6,611 bases of DNA from Candidatus Omnitrophica bacterium UBA1562 (lineage in GTDB: Bacteria; Omnitrophota; Gorgyraeia; Gygaellales; Profunditerraquicolaceae), in the NCBI GenBank assembly GCA_002322525.1, contig DCOU01000070.1, forward strand, positions 1-6,611, given 5' to 3'. The stretch's first letter is position 1. The number at the start of each line of letters is the position of its first letter. The position numbers were made by a program, and so were the translations under genes. Shown one piece after another: positions 1 through 5,970 of the stretch. The notes under the pieces are model-generated. The model was not told where the DNA came from and searched no databases. It saw nothing but the letters and a program-made list of their open reading frames with translations.

Positions 1-73
1 TGGCACGCAACAAAGTCGTGTTTTGGGTAAGAATAACGTAACTATTTGAGGGCTAAACCGTTAGTTTTTGTCC

Positions 74-153
74 TGGTACAGGAAAGTATAAGACCCTTCC
101 TTTAAAGGTTTAGGAAGGTCTATCCCTTCTGGATAAAACACTTTCCTATACCA
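74..153. other. Candidate structured element: three-way-junction fold
   Basis: Nested inverted repeats can fold as a three-way junction. The closing stem P1 pairs 74-78 plus 80-87 (TGGTA, AGGAAAGT) with 140-147 plus 149-153 (ACTTTCCT, TACCA), giving 13 pairs with a single C/A mismatch at 79/148. Inside, P2 pairs AGACC (91-95) and TTCCT (97-101) with AGGAA (112-116) and GGTCT (117-121), with C96 bulged and a 10-nt loop. P3 pairs ATCC (122-125) with GGAT (131-134) around a 5-nt loop. The pairing is seen directly. Whether it is an RNA, a folded mobile-element relic or a recombination site, and which strand is used, is unknown. On the minus strand it would lie in the 3' tail of the pst-phoU transcript. 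Confidence 0.4.
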
Positions 154-166
154 CTGCGCCACTGCG
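151..166. repeat. 8-bp perfect tandem repeat (CCACTGCG x2)
   Basis: CCACTGCG occurs at 151-158 and again at 159-166. The repeat bridges the outer arm of the three-way-junction fold and the first arm of the next inverted repeat. It may be a small duplication left by an insertion or by slippage; nothing shows a function. Confidence 0.5.
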
Positions 167-202
167 AAAATCGCTTAAAGTTATCTGCCTGAGGCGATTT
201 TC
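166..202 (-). terminator. Inverted repeat, possible operon terminator
   Basis: GAAAATCGC (166-174) and GCGATTTTC (194-202) form a perfect 9-bp inverted repeat with a 19-nt loop, 24 nt past the phoU stop codon. The stem carries an A-run on one side and a T-run on the other, as in bidirectional terminators, but on the minus strand no extra U-tract follows the stem. On the plus strand it is followed by TTGATTTT. Position supports termination of the pst-phoU transcript; the weak stem and long loop argue for caution. Confidence 0.35.
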
Positions 203-225
203 TTGATTTTAGACAGACGGACATG

Positions 226-903
226 CTATTTATCGCCTCTCAATTTCTCAGGATGGTGCTTAACAACCTCGGCCTGAACCATGTAAATCACGTCTTCAGC
301 GATATTCGTAGTATGGTCACATATGCGTTCCAAGAAACGCGCTATGAGTAATAACTGAACAGCCCTTGGCGCAGTGGAGCCATCTTTCACCATATAGTCT
401 TCGATAAGCTCTTTCTGGATTGCATCTCTTAACTGGTCAGCTTGAGGGTCAGACAAAAGAACTTTCTTGGCCAATTCAATATCGCCTTTTACAAAGGCAT
501 CTATGGCCATCTTAACCATATTTTGAGCGATTGCTGTTAGTTTAGGTATATCAATCAATGGCTTTAAAAAAGGTTTATCCACTATCTCAAGCGTACGCTG
601 TGCTATATCTACCGCAATATCCGCTATCCTTTCCAGTTCAGCATTTATCTTCATGCCGGTTGTGATAAAACGGAGATCGGAAGCCAACGGTTGATAGCGC
701 GCTATTAAATCAATACACTTTTCATCTACGGCTAATTCCAACTTATCAATATTAGTATCATTATCTATAACACTCTTCGCCATCTCTTCATCCCGATTCT
801 TCAGCGCTTCGATAGATTTATAGATGGCTTCCTCTGCTAAAGCGCCCATCCTCAAGATATCTTTATTCAATTCTTTTAGTTCTTGATCAACATGTCTTTC
901 CAT
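226..903 (-). CDS. phoU: Phosphate-specific transport system accessory protein PhoU
   Basis: PhoU is a cytoplasmic, mostly helical protein that links the Pst transporter to the PhoR sensor kinase and keeps the Pho regulon off when phosphate is plentiful. The 225-residue product has the family's usual length and its two internally repeated three-helix bundles. Each bundle carries the metal-binding signature: E91, D95 and D99 in the first (ELERIADIAVD), and E192, D196, N200 and E203 in the second (FLERICDHTTNIAE). The first motif has Ala and Ile where Gly and His are common, but its acidic ligands are kept. The start is supported by GGAGG at 910-914, six bases from the ATG. It is the last gene of the operon, 17 nt after the second pstB, its standard position. 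No phoR or phoB is visible nearby. Confidence 0.96.
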   Translation of the reverse strand: MERHVDQELKELNKDILRMGALAEEAIYKSIEALKNRDEEMAKSVIDNDTNIDKLELAVDEKCIDLIARYQPLASDLRFITTGMKINAELERIADIAVDIAQRTLEIVDKPFLKPLIDIPKLTAIAQNMVKMAIDAFVKGDIELAKKVLLSDPQADQLRDAIQKELIEDYMVKDGSTAPRAVQLLLIARFLERICDHTTNIAEDVIYMVQAEVVKHHPEKLRGDK

Positions 904-920
904 TTTAAACCTCCAATTTT

Positions 921-1679
921 TTATCCATATCTTCCGGTAATATAATCTTCTGTGCGCTTATCACGTGGCGCAGTGAATATTTCCTCGGTCCTACCAAATT
1001 CTATCAATTCGCCTAAAAGCATAAATCCAGTATCATCAGAAACACGCGCTGCCTGTTGCATACTATGAGTGACTATTATTATAGTATATTTGTTCTTCAG
1101 TTCACGCATTAATTCTTCGACTCTTGCGGTCGCCTGTGGGTCTAAGGCAGAACAGGGCTCATCCATTAACAATACATCGGGTTTAACAGCAATAAGCCTG
1201 GCAATACAAAGCCTCTGCTTTTGTTCCAATGATAATCTCAAGGCCGGTTCATTTAGTTCATCTTTTAATTCATCCCACAAAAGAACCCCCCTTAGGCTTG
1301 CCTCAACAATTTCATCCAATTTATCTCTGGTTATGCCTTCCGCATGAATCTTCTCTCCGAAAACGATATTTTCATATATTGATAACGGAAACGGATTGGG
1401 CCTCTGGAATACCATTCCCACATTTTTACGCAAGGCTACTAAATCTGTATGAGAATTTAGAATATTCGTATCGTCAATTAAAACCTCCCCATCCGTACGC
1501 ACACCTTCAATTAAATCATTCATGCGGTTGAAGACTCTGAGCATTGTAGATTTACCGCACCCTGAAGGCCCGATTATGGCACTAATCCTATTTGCCTCAA
1601 AAGATGAATTTATATTCTTCAGCGCTTGGAAAGTGCCGTACCAAAGGTTCAGATTTTTAGTTATTATCTTCTGCCTCAT
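921..1679 (-). CDS. pstB: Phosphate ABC transporter ATP-binding protein PstB (copy 2, degenerate signature motif)
   Basis: Cytoplasmic ATPase subunit of the Pst phosphate importer, 252 residues, full length. Visible motifs are Walker A GPSGCGKS (37-44), Q-loop VFQRPNPFPLS with Q92, Walker B and catalytic glutamate (LLMDEP, D173 and E174), D-loop SALD (177-180), H-loop VTH with H205, and the typical PstB ending (DYITGRYG). The striking exception is the ABC signature, which reads LSLEQ (149-153) instead of LSGGQ; the two glycines are replaced by Leu and Glu (codons at 1224-1229). The rest of that helix (QRLCIAR) is normal and the frame is intact, so this is not gross decay. The ATG overlaps the stop of the upstream pstB by 4 nt (ATGA), with GAGG about 8 nt upstream. 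In a dimer the altered signature would contact ATP bound by the partner subunit, here probably the upstream PstB. Confidence 0.95.
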   Translation of the reverse strand: MRQKIITKNLNLWYGTFQALKNINSSFEANRISAIIGPSGCGKSTMLRVFNRMNDLIEGVRTDGEVLIDDTNILNSHTDLVALRKNVGMVFQRPNPFPLSIYENIVFGEKIHAEGITRDKLDEIVEASLRGVLLWDELKDELNEPALRLSLEQKQRLCIARLIAVKPDVLLMDEPCSALDPQATARVEELMRELKNKYTIIIVTHSMQQAARVSDDTGFMLLGELIEFGRTEEIFTAPRDKRTEDYITGRYG

Positions 1680-2422
1680 CCGAATTTCCCTCTTATATAA
1701 CCATCAGTTCGTTTATCTTGAGGCGCGGTAAAAATCTTATCTGTCTTATCCAGCTCAATAAGCTCGCCGCCCAAAAAGAAAGCTGTCCTATCACCAACCC
1801 TAGCTGCTTGCTTTACGTTATTAGTCACCAAGACTATTGTGTATTTTTGTTTTAGTTTAACCATAGCGTCTTCTACTTTCGCGGTAGAGATTGGATCAAG
1901 ACCCGAACAAGGCTCATCAAACAAAATTACTTCCGGTTCAACAGCAAGAGTTCTAGCTATGCATAAGCGCTGTTGTTGGCCTCCAGATAACTTAAAGGCT
2001 GACTCGTTTAGCCTGTCTTTTACCTCTTCCCAAAGATAGGCTTCTTTTAACGACTCTTCTACTCTATCTTGCAATATCTTCTTAGTTTTCCTGCCATGCA
2101 TTCTTACACCATAAGCCACATTATCAAAGACAGATAGCGGTAGCGGTAGCGGTAATGCAAATACCATACCTACTCTCTTACGCAATAATTCCGTATCAAT
2201 ATTTTTGATATCCTTTCTTTCAAGCTTTACTACTCCACTCATTCTAAAATTCTGGTTAAGATCATTCAAACGATTAAGCATTCTTAAGAATGTTGTTTTA
2301 CCGCTATTTGAAGGCCCTATCACGCTCAAAATTTCATTAGCCTGGATTTCCATGCTTACCTGTTTTAAGGCGTGCACAGGACCAAACCAAATATTAAGGT
2401 CTTTTATATCGAACTTTACCAT
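1676..2422 (-). CDS. pstB: Phosphate ABC transporter ATP-binding protein PstB (copy 1, degenerate Q- and H-loops)
   Basis: Second full-length PstB-family ATPase, 248 residues. It has Walker A GPSNSGKT (36-43), a canonical signature LSGGQ (145-149) followed by QQRLCIAR, Walker B with D169 and E170, and D-loop SGLD (173-176). Two residues that act in hydrolysis are missing. The Q-loop, normally VFQKPNPFPMS, reads VFALPLPLPLS, with Ala89 in place of Gln (codon 2156-2158). The H-loop, normally VTHNMQQAARVSD, reads VTNNVKQAARVGD, with Asn201 in place of His (codon 1820-1822, one base change from a His codon). It starts inside the end of pstA (7-nt overlap) behind a purine-rich stretch, and ends in an ATGA overlap with the other pstB. 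Conservation elsewhere argues for a maintained, specialised subunit rather than a pseudogene. It probably pairs with the downstream PstB. Confidence 0.94.
   Translation of the reverse strand: MVKFDIKDLNIWFGPVHALKQVSMEIQANEILSVIGPSNSGKTTFLRMLNRLNDLNQNFRMSGVVKLERKDIKNIDTELLRKRVGMVFALPLPLPLSVFDNVAYGVRMHGRKTKKILQDRVEESLKEAYLWEEVKDRLNESAFKLSGGQQQRLCIARTLAVEPEVILFDEPCSGLDPISTAKVEDAMVKLKQKYTIVLVTNNVKQAARVGDRTAFFLGGELIELDKTDKIFTAPQDKRTDGYIRGKFG
2135..2152. repeat. Hexamer TAGCGG repeated three times inside pstB copy 1
   Basis: Three perfect tandem copies of TAGCGG lie at 2135-2140, 2141-2146 and 2147-2152. On the coding strand they encode Pro-Leu pairs that make up the altered Q-loop of the upstream PstB (PLPLPL, residues 91-96). 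The protein segment has the same length as the canonical Q-loop, so there is no net insertion. The repeat is a likely slippage site and may have arisen by local repeat conversion. Confidence 0.7.
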
Positions 2423-3264
2423 TTCTTTTTCTTTCTAAACTTATATCGTATTATTATTGCCACTAAGTTCATAAATAAAACGAGCGCTAACAAAACAAAC
2501 GCAGTCCCATACCTTATTTTCTCATCAACGTTAGGCACCTGCGTTGAGATGACATAAAGATGATACGGCAGTGCCATTGCCTGATCAAAAATAGAATCAG
2601 GTAGCCGAGGCAAGTAAAAAGCTGCCACGGTAAAAAGAATCGGCGCTGTTTCTCCTGCTGCCCTACCTAAACCTAAAATAGTTCCTGTTAATATGCCGGG
2701 TATGGCATTAGGAATAACAATGTGCCTTATGGTCTGCCATTTGCTTGCCCCTAAAGATAAACTTACCTCGCGAAAAGATTGTGGAACGCTTTCTAAGGCT
2801 TCTCGTGAAGTAGTAATAATTACAGGAAGAATCATAATCCCAAGAGTAAGTGAGCCAGAAAGAATTGAGGCGCCGAATTTCAAAAATACGACAAAAAGAA
2901 CCAGACCAAAAAGCCCATAAACTACCGAAGGTACACCTGCCAGATTAACAATTGCTAATTTTATAAGCCGGGTAAGCAGGTTATCTTTTGAATATTCGCT
3001 TAAATATATGGCTGAAAGAAGCCCTATCGGCAAAGCAAAGATAATAGCTCCTGTAACTAAATATATTGTTCCTACAATTGCCGGGAATATGCCACCTGCG
3101 CGCATCCCCTGTCGCGGTATATCCGAAAGAAACTGCCAGTTAATCGCAGGCAGCCCTTTTTGAATAATAATGGCAACGATTAAGCCTACCGGTATCACTA
3201 TTAAAAGTGTCGCCAGGAATAAAAAAAAGAATGCAATATTTTGTGTCCGATATGGATTTTTCAT
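2416..3264 (-). CDS. pstA: Phosphate ABC transporter permease PstA
   Basis: Inner-membrane permease that forms the phosphate channel with PstC. The 282-residue product has an N-terminal membrane helix (about 9-35) and further hydrophobic segments at roughly 60-90, 103-130, 136-152, 186-215 and 254-273. The EAA loop that docks on PstB runs around 160-186 (PQSFREVSLSLGASKWQTI), and the conserved GRAAGETAPIL lies at 200-210; this motif with Ala-Ala-Gly-Glu-Thr-Ala-Pro is typical of PstA rather than PstC. Its start codon overlaps the pstC stop by 4 nt (ATGA) with no strong ribosome binding site, so translation is probably coupled. It ends in a lysine-rich tail whose codons double as the purine-rich stretch before the next start. 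Confidence 0.96.
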   Translation of the reverse strand: MKNPYRTQNIAFFFLFLATLLIVIPVGLIVAIIIQKGLPAINWQFLSDIPRQGMRAGGIFPAIVGTIYLVTGAIIFALPIGLLSAIYLSEYSKDNLLTRLIKLAIVNLAGVPSVVYGLFGLVLFVVFLKFGASILSGSLTLGIMILPVIITTSREALESVPQSFREVSLSLGASKWQTIRHIVIPNAIPGILTGTILGLGRAAGETAPILFTVAAFYLPRLPDSIFDQAMALPYHLYVISTQVPNVDEKIRYGTAFVLLALVLFMNLVAIIIRYKFRKKKKW

Positions 3265-4127
3265 TGCTGTCTTTTGTGCAGAAATAAATCTGCAGTTACA
3301 TTAATTGCAAAGCTAATAACAAACAAAACTATGCCAATAGCAAATAAAGCAAAATAGTGTTCACTGCCTACTACCGCCTCTCCCATTTCAGCGGCAATGG
3401 TAGCGGTTAAAGTTCTGACTGGCGCCAAGATGCTATTTGGTATGACCGCAGCGTTACCAGTAATCATCATTACTGCCATCGTCTCACCGATTACTCGGCC
3501 AATTCCAAGCATAACCGCTGCAAGTATGCCGCTCGATGCTGCCGGAAGCATCACTCGCCATATCGTCTGCCAGTGCGTCGCCCCTAGCGCAAGAGCGCCT
3601 TCCTTATATGTTTTTGGGACTGAATAAAGCGCATCTTCGGCAATTGAAACTATTGTCGGCATAGCCATAAACGCCAACATTATTGAACCGGATAAAGCGG
3701 TTAAGCCGGTTGGTAAATGAAAAACTGTCTTTACTAAAGGCACGAGAGTTACCATGCCAATAAATCCTAAGACAACGCTTGGAATAGCTGCCAATAATTC
3801 TATCCCTGCCTTAAGGGTTTCTTTGATTTTTAAAGGGGCTATCTCAGCAATATAAATAGCGCAACCTACTCCGATGGGAATAGAAATTATAGCTGCTCCT
3901 ATAGTAACTAACAAAGAACCAAGAATTAAAGGCAGTATTCCTAATTGCGCTGGTTCTGAGATAGGATACCAGCTCTTACCAAAGAGAAACTTAAAAGGGC
4001 TTACAGTCTTAAACAGCGTAAGTCCTTCTTTTAGCAAGAATAAGAAAATCAGCGCTACAAAGAATATCGAAGCTAAACCACAAATCAATATTAGTTTTTC
4101 AATAATAAGCTCTTTAAGTTTACGCAT
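3261..4127 (-). CDS. pstC: Phosphate ABC transporter permease PstC
   Basis: Partner permease of PstA in the inner membrane, 288 residues. An N-terminal helix (about 11-33) is followed by a periplasmic segment carrying the PstC-typical FLFGKSWYPI (about 47-56). Further membrane segments lie around 62-95, 108-131, 143-160, 196-222 and 257-280. The EAA loop that contacts PstB is near 171-195 (TYKEGALALGATHWQTIWRV), and GRVIGETMAV at 210-219 is the matching PstC signature. The ATG lies 5 nt after the pstS stop. The sequence before it has only a weak purine stretch (AATAAG), so expression may depend on ribosomes finishing pstS. Gene order and motifs leave little doubt. Confidence 0.96.
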   Translation of the reverse strand: MRKLKELIIEKLILICGLASIFFVALIFLFLLKEGLTLFKTVSPFKFLFGKSWYPISEPAQLGILPLILGSLLVTIGAAIISIPIGVGCAIYIAEIAPLKIKETLKAGIELLAAIPSVVLGFIGMVTLVPLVKTVFHLPTGLTALSGSIMLAFMAMPTIVSIAEDALYSVPKTYKEGALALGATHWQTIWRVMLPAASSGILAAVMLGIGRVIGETMAVMMITGNAAVIPNSILAPVRTLTATIAAEMGEAVVGSEHYFALFAIGIVLFVISFAINVTADLFLHKRQQ

Positions 4128-4132
4128 AAATC

Positions 4133-4987
4133 TTATTTGTTAATTGGCACAAAATCGGTTGCCAGAACAATATCCTGACCTTCTTTCGAAAGCGTAAAAT
4201 CAATAAATTTCTTTACCAGGCCTTCTGGCGCACCATTGGTATAGAGAAATAACGGCCTTGAAATCGGATACTTACCGTTTATAACATTCTCTATTGTGGG
4301 TGCTTCGTATTCCGATTTCTCATCTTTAGCTATAGACAATGGTTTTTGCTTTTTGGATATATAACCCATCCCATAATATCCAACAGCGGCAGAATTTCCA
4401 GCCACTTCATCAGCTATTGCCTGAGAAGATGAGAGCATTAATGCACTTGGCGCGAACTCTTCTTTGCTGTTAGGATCGTTCTTTCTTAATACATGCTCCT
4501 TAAAGTAAACGTGGGTTCCGGAATTGACCTCGCGCGAGAGCAGAACGATCTTCTCATCCTTTCCCCCCAATTCTTTCCAGTTAGTAATTCTTCCGGTAAA
4601 AATCGCTGCCAGCTGATCTATGGCAAGCGAACTTACTGGATTATTCGGATTTACTACAACCGCAAGGCCATCTAACGCCACTTCTATTTCATTAGGGTTT
4701 ATACCTTTTTGCTTGGCAAGAGCTATCTCTTTTTCTTTGATGTTCCTTGAGCTCATAGCAATATCGCAGGTACCGCTTATTAGACTTGATAGCCCTGTGC
4801 CTGAACCCCCGCCTGTAACTGCAACAAAATCAGTAGGATTCTTCTCCATGTATTTCTCAGCCCAAGCCTGGCCTAAATTAACCATGGTATCTGAACCCTT
4901 GACCTGTATTGAATTTTTATCTTTCGCGGCAAATACGGAAGTTGCGAACGCAACCGCTATTAGAGCGAATAACCATCTCTTAAACAT
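4133..4987 (-). CDS. pstS: Periplasmic phosphate-binding protein PstS
   Basis: High-affinity phosphate-binding protein that delivers phosphate to PstC/PstA; 284 residues, family-typical. Residues 1-20 are a Sec signal (Lys-Arg, hydrophobic core, VFA then A), with probable cleavage after Ala20. There is no lipobox cysteine, so the protein is probably free in the periplasm. Phosphate-ligand motifs are visible in order: KGSDTM (30-35), GGGSGTG (59-65), SSR (79-81), LDG with D106 and SREVNSGTH (151-159). The start is fixed by AGGAGG at 4993-4998, five bases from the ATG, the strongest ribosome binding site of the operon, which fits the large excess of binding protein over channel. It is the first gene of the operon, directly behind the putative PHO-box promoter. 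Confidence 0.97.
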   Translation of the reverse strand: MFKRWLFALIAVAFATSVFAAKDKNSIQVKGSDTMVNLGQAWAEKYMEKNPTDFVAVTGGGSGTGLSSLISGTCDIAMSSRNIKEKEIALAKQKGINPNEIEVALDGLAVVVNPNNPVSSLAIDQLAAIFTGRITNWKELGGKDEKIVLLSREVNSGTHVYFKEHVLRKNDPNSKEEFAPSALMLSSSQAIADEVAGNSAAVGYYGMGYISKKQKPLSIAKDEKSEYEAPTIENVINGKYPISRPLFLYTNGAPEGLVKKFIDFTLSKEGQDIVLATDFVPINK

Positions 4988-5012
4988 GCCTTCCTCCTAG
5001 TGTAGGGACACA

Positions 5013-5050
5013 CACCAATCCATCCTATAGGATTGGGTGCTATTTTTTTT
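5013..5050 (+). terminator. Hairpin plus T-run in the pst leader, pointing away from pstS
   Basis: CACC (5013-5016) and AATCC (5017-5021) pair with GGATT (5030-5034) and GGTG (5036-5039), with G5035 bulged, giving a 9-bp stem. It overlaps the 12-bp perfect palindrome ATCCTATAGGAT (5022-5033), so two folds compete. On the plus strand the stem is followed by eight T (5043-5050), as in an intrinsic terminator, but no plus-strand gene precedes it. It could stop antisense transcription entering the promoter. On the minus strand it sits in the pstS 5' leader, about 15 nt before the ribosome binding site, and could be a leader hairpin or operator. Confidence 0.4.
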
Positions 5051-5068
5051 ATAATATACTTTACCTAT

Positions 5069-5106
5069 ATTATATCTATGTGAAACCAATGTAAAATCTA
5101 AGCGAA
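5069..5106 (-). promoter_or_regulatory. Putative pst promoter with PHO-box-like repeats
   Basis: On the minus strand a perfect -10 hexamer TATAAT (5069-5074) is preceded by heptamers TTCACAT (5078-5084), TTTACAT (5089-5095) and TTCGCTT (5100-5106), exactly 11 bp apart. In PhoB/PhoP regulons, 7-bp repeats with 11-bp phasing replace the -35 box; the Bacillus-type core is TTAACA-like and the E. coli type CTGTCAT. TTTACA also lies 15 bp from the -10 box, a short spacing for a sigma-70 -35 element. Transcription would start near 5062, leaving a leader of about 75 nt. Assignment to PhoB is inferred from the phasing and the gene it precedes. Confidence 0.55.
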
Positions 5107-5110
5107 TTAA

Positions 5111-5210
5111 GGGGACGGTTCTAATTTTCTCCCTTTTCTTCCAATAAAAACGCCTCGCTGAAATTCTATGGACATCATGCTTATCTTTTTGAATTAAGTA
5201 TTGTGTCCCC
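5111..5210. repeat. 100-bp element with GGGGAC/GTCCCC ends, possible REP/RAYT remnant
   Basis: The element starts with GGGGACGGTTCTAATTTT (from 5111) and ends with GTGTCCCC (5203-5210), so its termini GGGGAC and GTCCCC are inverted. GAATTAA occurs just outside the left end (5104-5110) and again inside the right end (5191-5197). Such GGGGACGGTTC-type ends are, from memory, common around REP-associated tyrosine transposase (Y1) genes in several uncultivated or delta-like lineages. The interior is far too short for a transposase and shows none, so this would be an internally deleted or non-autonomous copy. Confidence 0.4.
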
Positions 5211-5237
5211 GAAATTCTCTCCGGAATTCCTACCTTG

Positions 5238-5759
5238 CTAAAAAAATGCTTTCCAGAGAAAAATAACTATCGCAACTGCCGCCAGAATAGACAAGGCAAT
5301 TAACCTATTTTTAGGCTCATAAATTAAGTCTTCCAACATAGGATAAATGAAAGGAAAAAATTCATATTCATGCTCTGTCTTCTGTGCCACTATATGAAAT
5401 TGCTCTATGCCTTTCTCCAAGGCAACTTTTAGATTGTCTCTTATTTTGGTCATTACCTTAACAGCATTTCTGCGTCTCATCTCAAATTTGCCTGTACAGG
5501 TAAAGGTATTTAGTTCATCAATAATTGAATCAGCTTCTTTTACGGCAGACGCGATACCAGAATAATCATTATATAAATTATTGTATACAGAAATATAAAT
5601 TCCAGTAACAGTATCCCCCCTGCTTAAAATATAATTCATTTTAGCCTCAGATTCTTGTAAGTTTAATTTATTGTTGCTCGAATTATTACATCCCAACATA
5701 AATATTACAAACAATATTATTCCATAAAACGAATTTCTGATTTTAATAAAATTTTTCAT
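5238..5759 (-). CDS. Predicted lipoprotein with C-terminal membrane helix, function unknown
   Basis: 173-residue protein I cannot assign to a family. The N-terminus has a basic start (KNFIKIRNS), a hydrophobic core (11-22) and a lipobox-like MLGC, so Cys24 is the likely lipidated residue; Asn follows at +2. The middle is hydrophilic and probably helical, with a basic patch MRRRNAVKVMTK (94-105) and lone cysteine 88. Residues 152-173 form a second hydrophobic helix ending in WKAFF. Lipid anchor plus C-terminal transmembrane helix is an uncommon topology. The gene is much more AT-rich than the pst operon (sampled lines about 28% GC). Only a weak GGAAAG precedes the ATG at about 8 nt; an in-frame stop lies just upstream, so this is the longest possible start. 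It reads toward pst but is separated by the repeat remnant and the pst promoter. Confidence 0.7.
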   Translation of the reverse strand: MKNFIKIRNSFYGIILFVIFMLGCNNSSNNKLNLQESEAKMNYILSRGDTVTGIYISVYNNLYNDYSGIASAVKEADSIIDELNTFTCTGKFEMRRRNAVKVMTKIRDNLKVALEKGIEQFHIVAQKTEHEYEFFPFIYPMLEDLIYEPKNRLIALSILAAVAIVIFLWKAFF

Positions 5760-5804
5760 TTTATGCGCTTTCCATACAAATATTAATTATCTCCCCTCGG
5801 TTTA

Positions 5805-5874
5805 GATCAACGAACTATTCCAATAATTCTACCAAATACAATTCACGGCTGTAAGAAGAAAGATTTATAGGCGT
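5805..5874. repeat. 70-bp direct repeat, copy 1
   Basis: Matches 6484-6553 at 60 of 70 positions by hand alignment, in the same orientation. It lies 46 bp upstream of the lipoprotein start. CTCCCC also sits at the same offset before each copy (5791-5796 here). In the plus frame beginning at 5805 it reads DQRTI, then three variable or similar residues, then LPNTIHGCKKKDL and a TAG stop; this copy has no start codon in that frame (stop at 5784-5786). On the minus strand it could instead supply promoter or leader sequence for the lipoprotein gene. I do not recognise the repeat family. Confidence 0.75.
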
Positions 5875-5970
5875 ATAGGTCTCTATTCTTCGGGGGCGTT
5901 CCCTAAGATATCATGTTCAAGATGAGTAATTATTTACAAATCAAAGGATTACAAAGCAGATTTTTAGCAA

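Larger units (their letters stand above)
1..225. other. Intergenic region downstream of phoU, no gene seen
   Basis: No convincing reading frame starts or ends here. Besides the elements listed separately (74-153, 151-166, 166-202), there is a small hairpin with arms CACG (4-7) and CGTG (17-20), and a short CTAA/TTAG hairpin around 53-64 followed by TTTTT, too weak to call a terminator. I see no tRNA or rRNA segment. The window edge cuts the region, so whatever lies to its left is unknown. Confidence 0.5.

Noticed and set aside
74..166. tRNA gene suggested by the GGCGCAGTGGTA-like string on the minus strand
   Set aside because: No acceptor stem, anticodon arm or T-loop (TTCGAAT-type) can be placed around it; the three-way-junction pairing explains the segment better.
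1069..1347. Plus-strand open frame of 92 codons inside the second pstB
   Set aside because: It lies antisense to a strongly conserved ATPase gene, has no ribosome binding site I can see, and its protein is low-complexity and Ser-rich, as expected of a shadow frame.
1676..2422. Calling the upstream pstB a pseudogene because of lost Q- and H-loop residues
   Set aside because: The frame is full length, Walker A, Walker B, the signature and the C-terminus are intact, and gene overlaps on both sides are kept. The losses complement those of the other PstB.
4620..5000. Plus-strand open frame of 126 codons antisense to pstS
   Set aside because: It fully overlaps the well-supported pstS start and signal sequence and runs out at its ribosome binding site. 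No recognisable motif.
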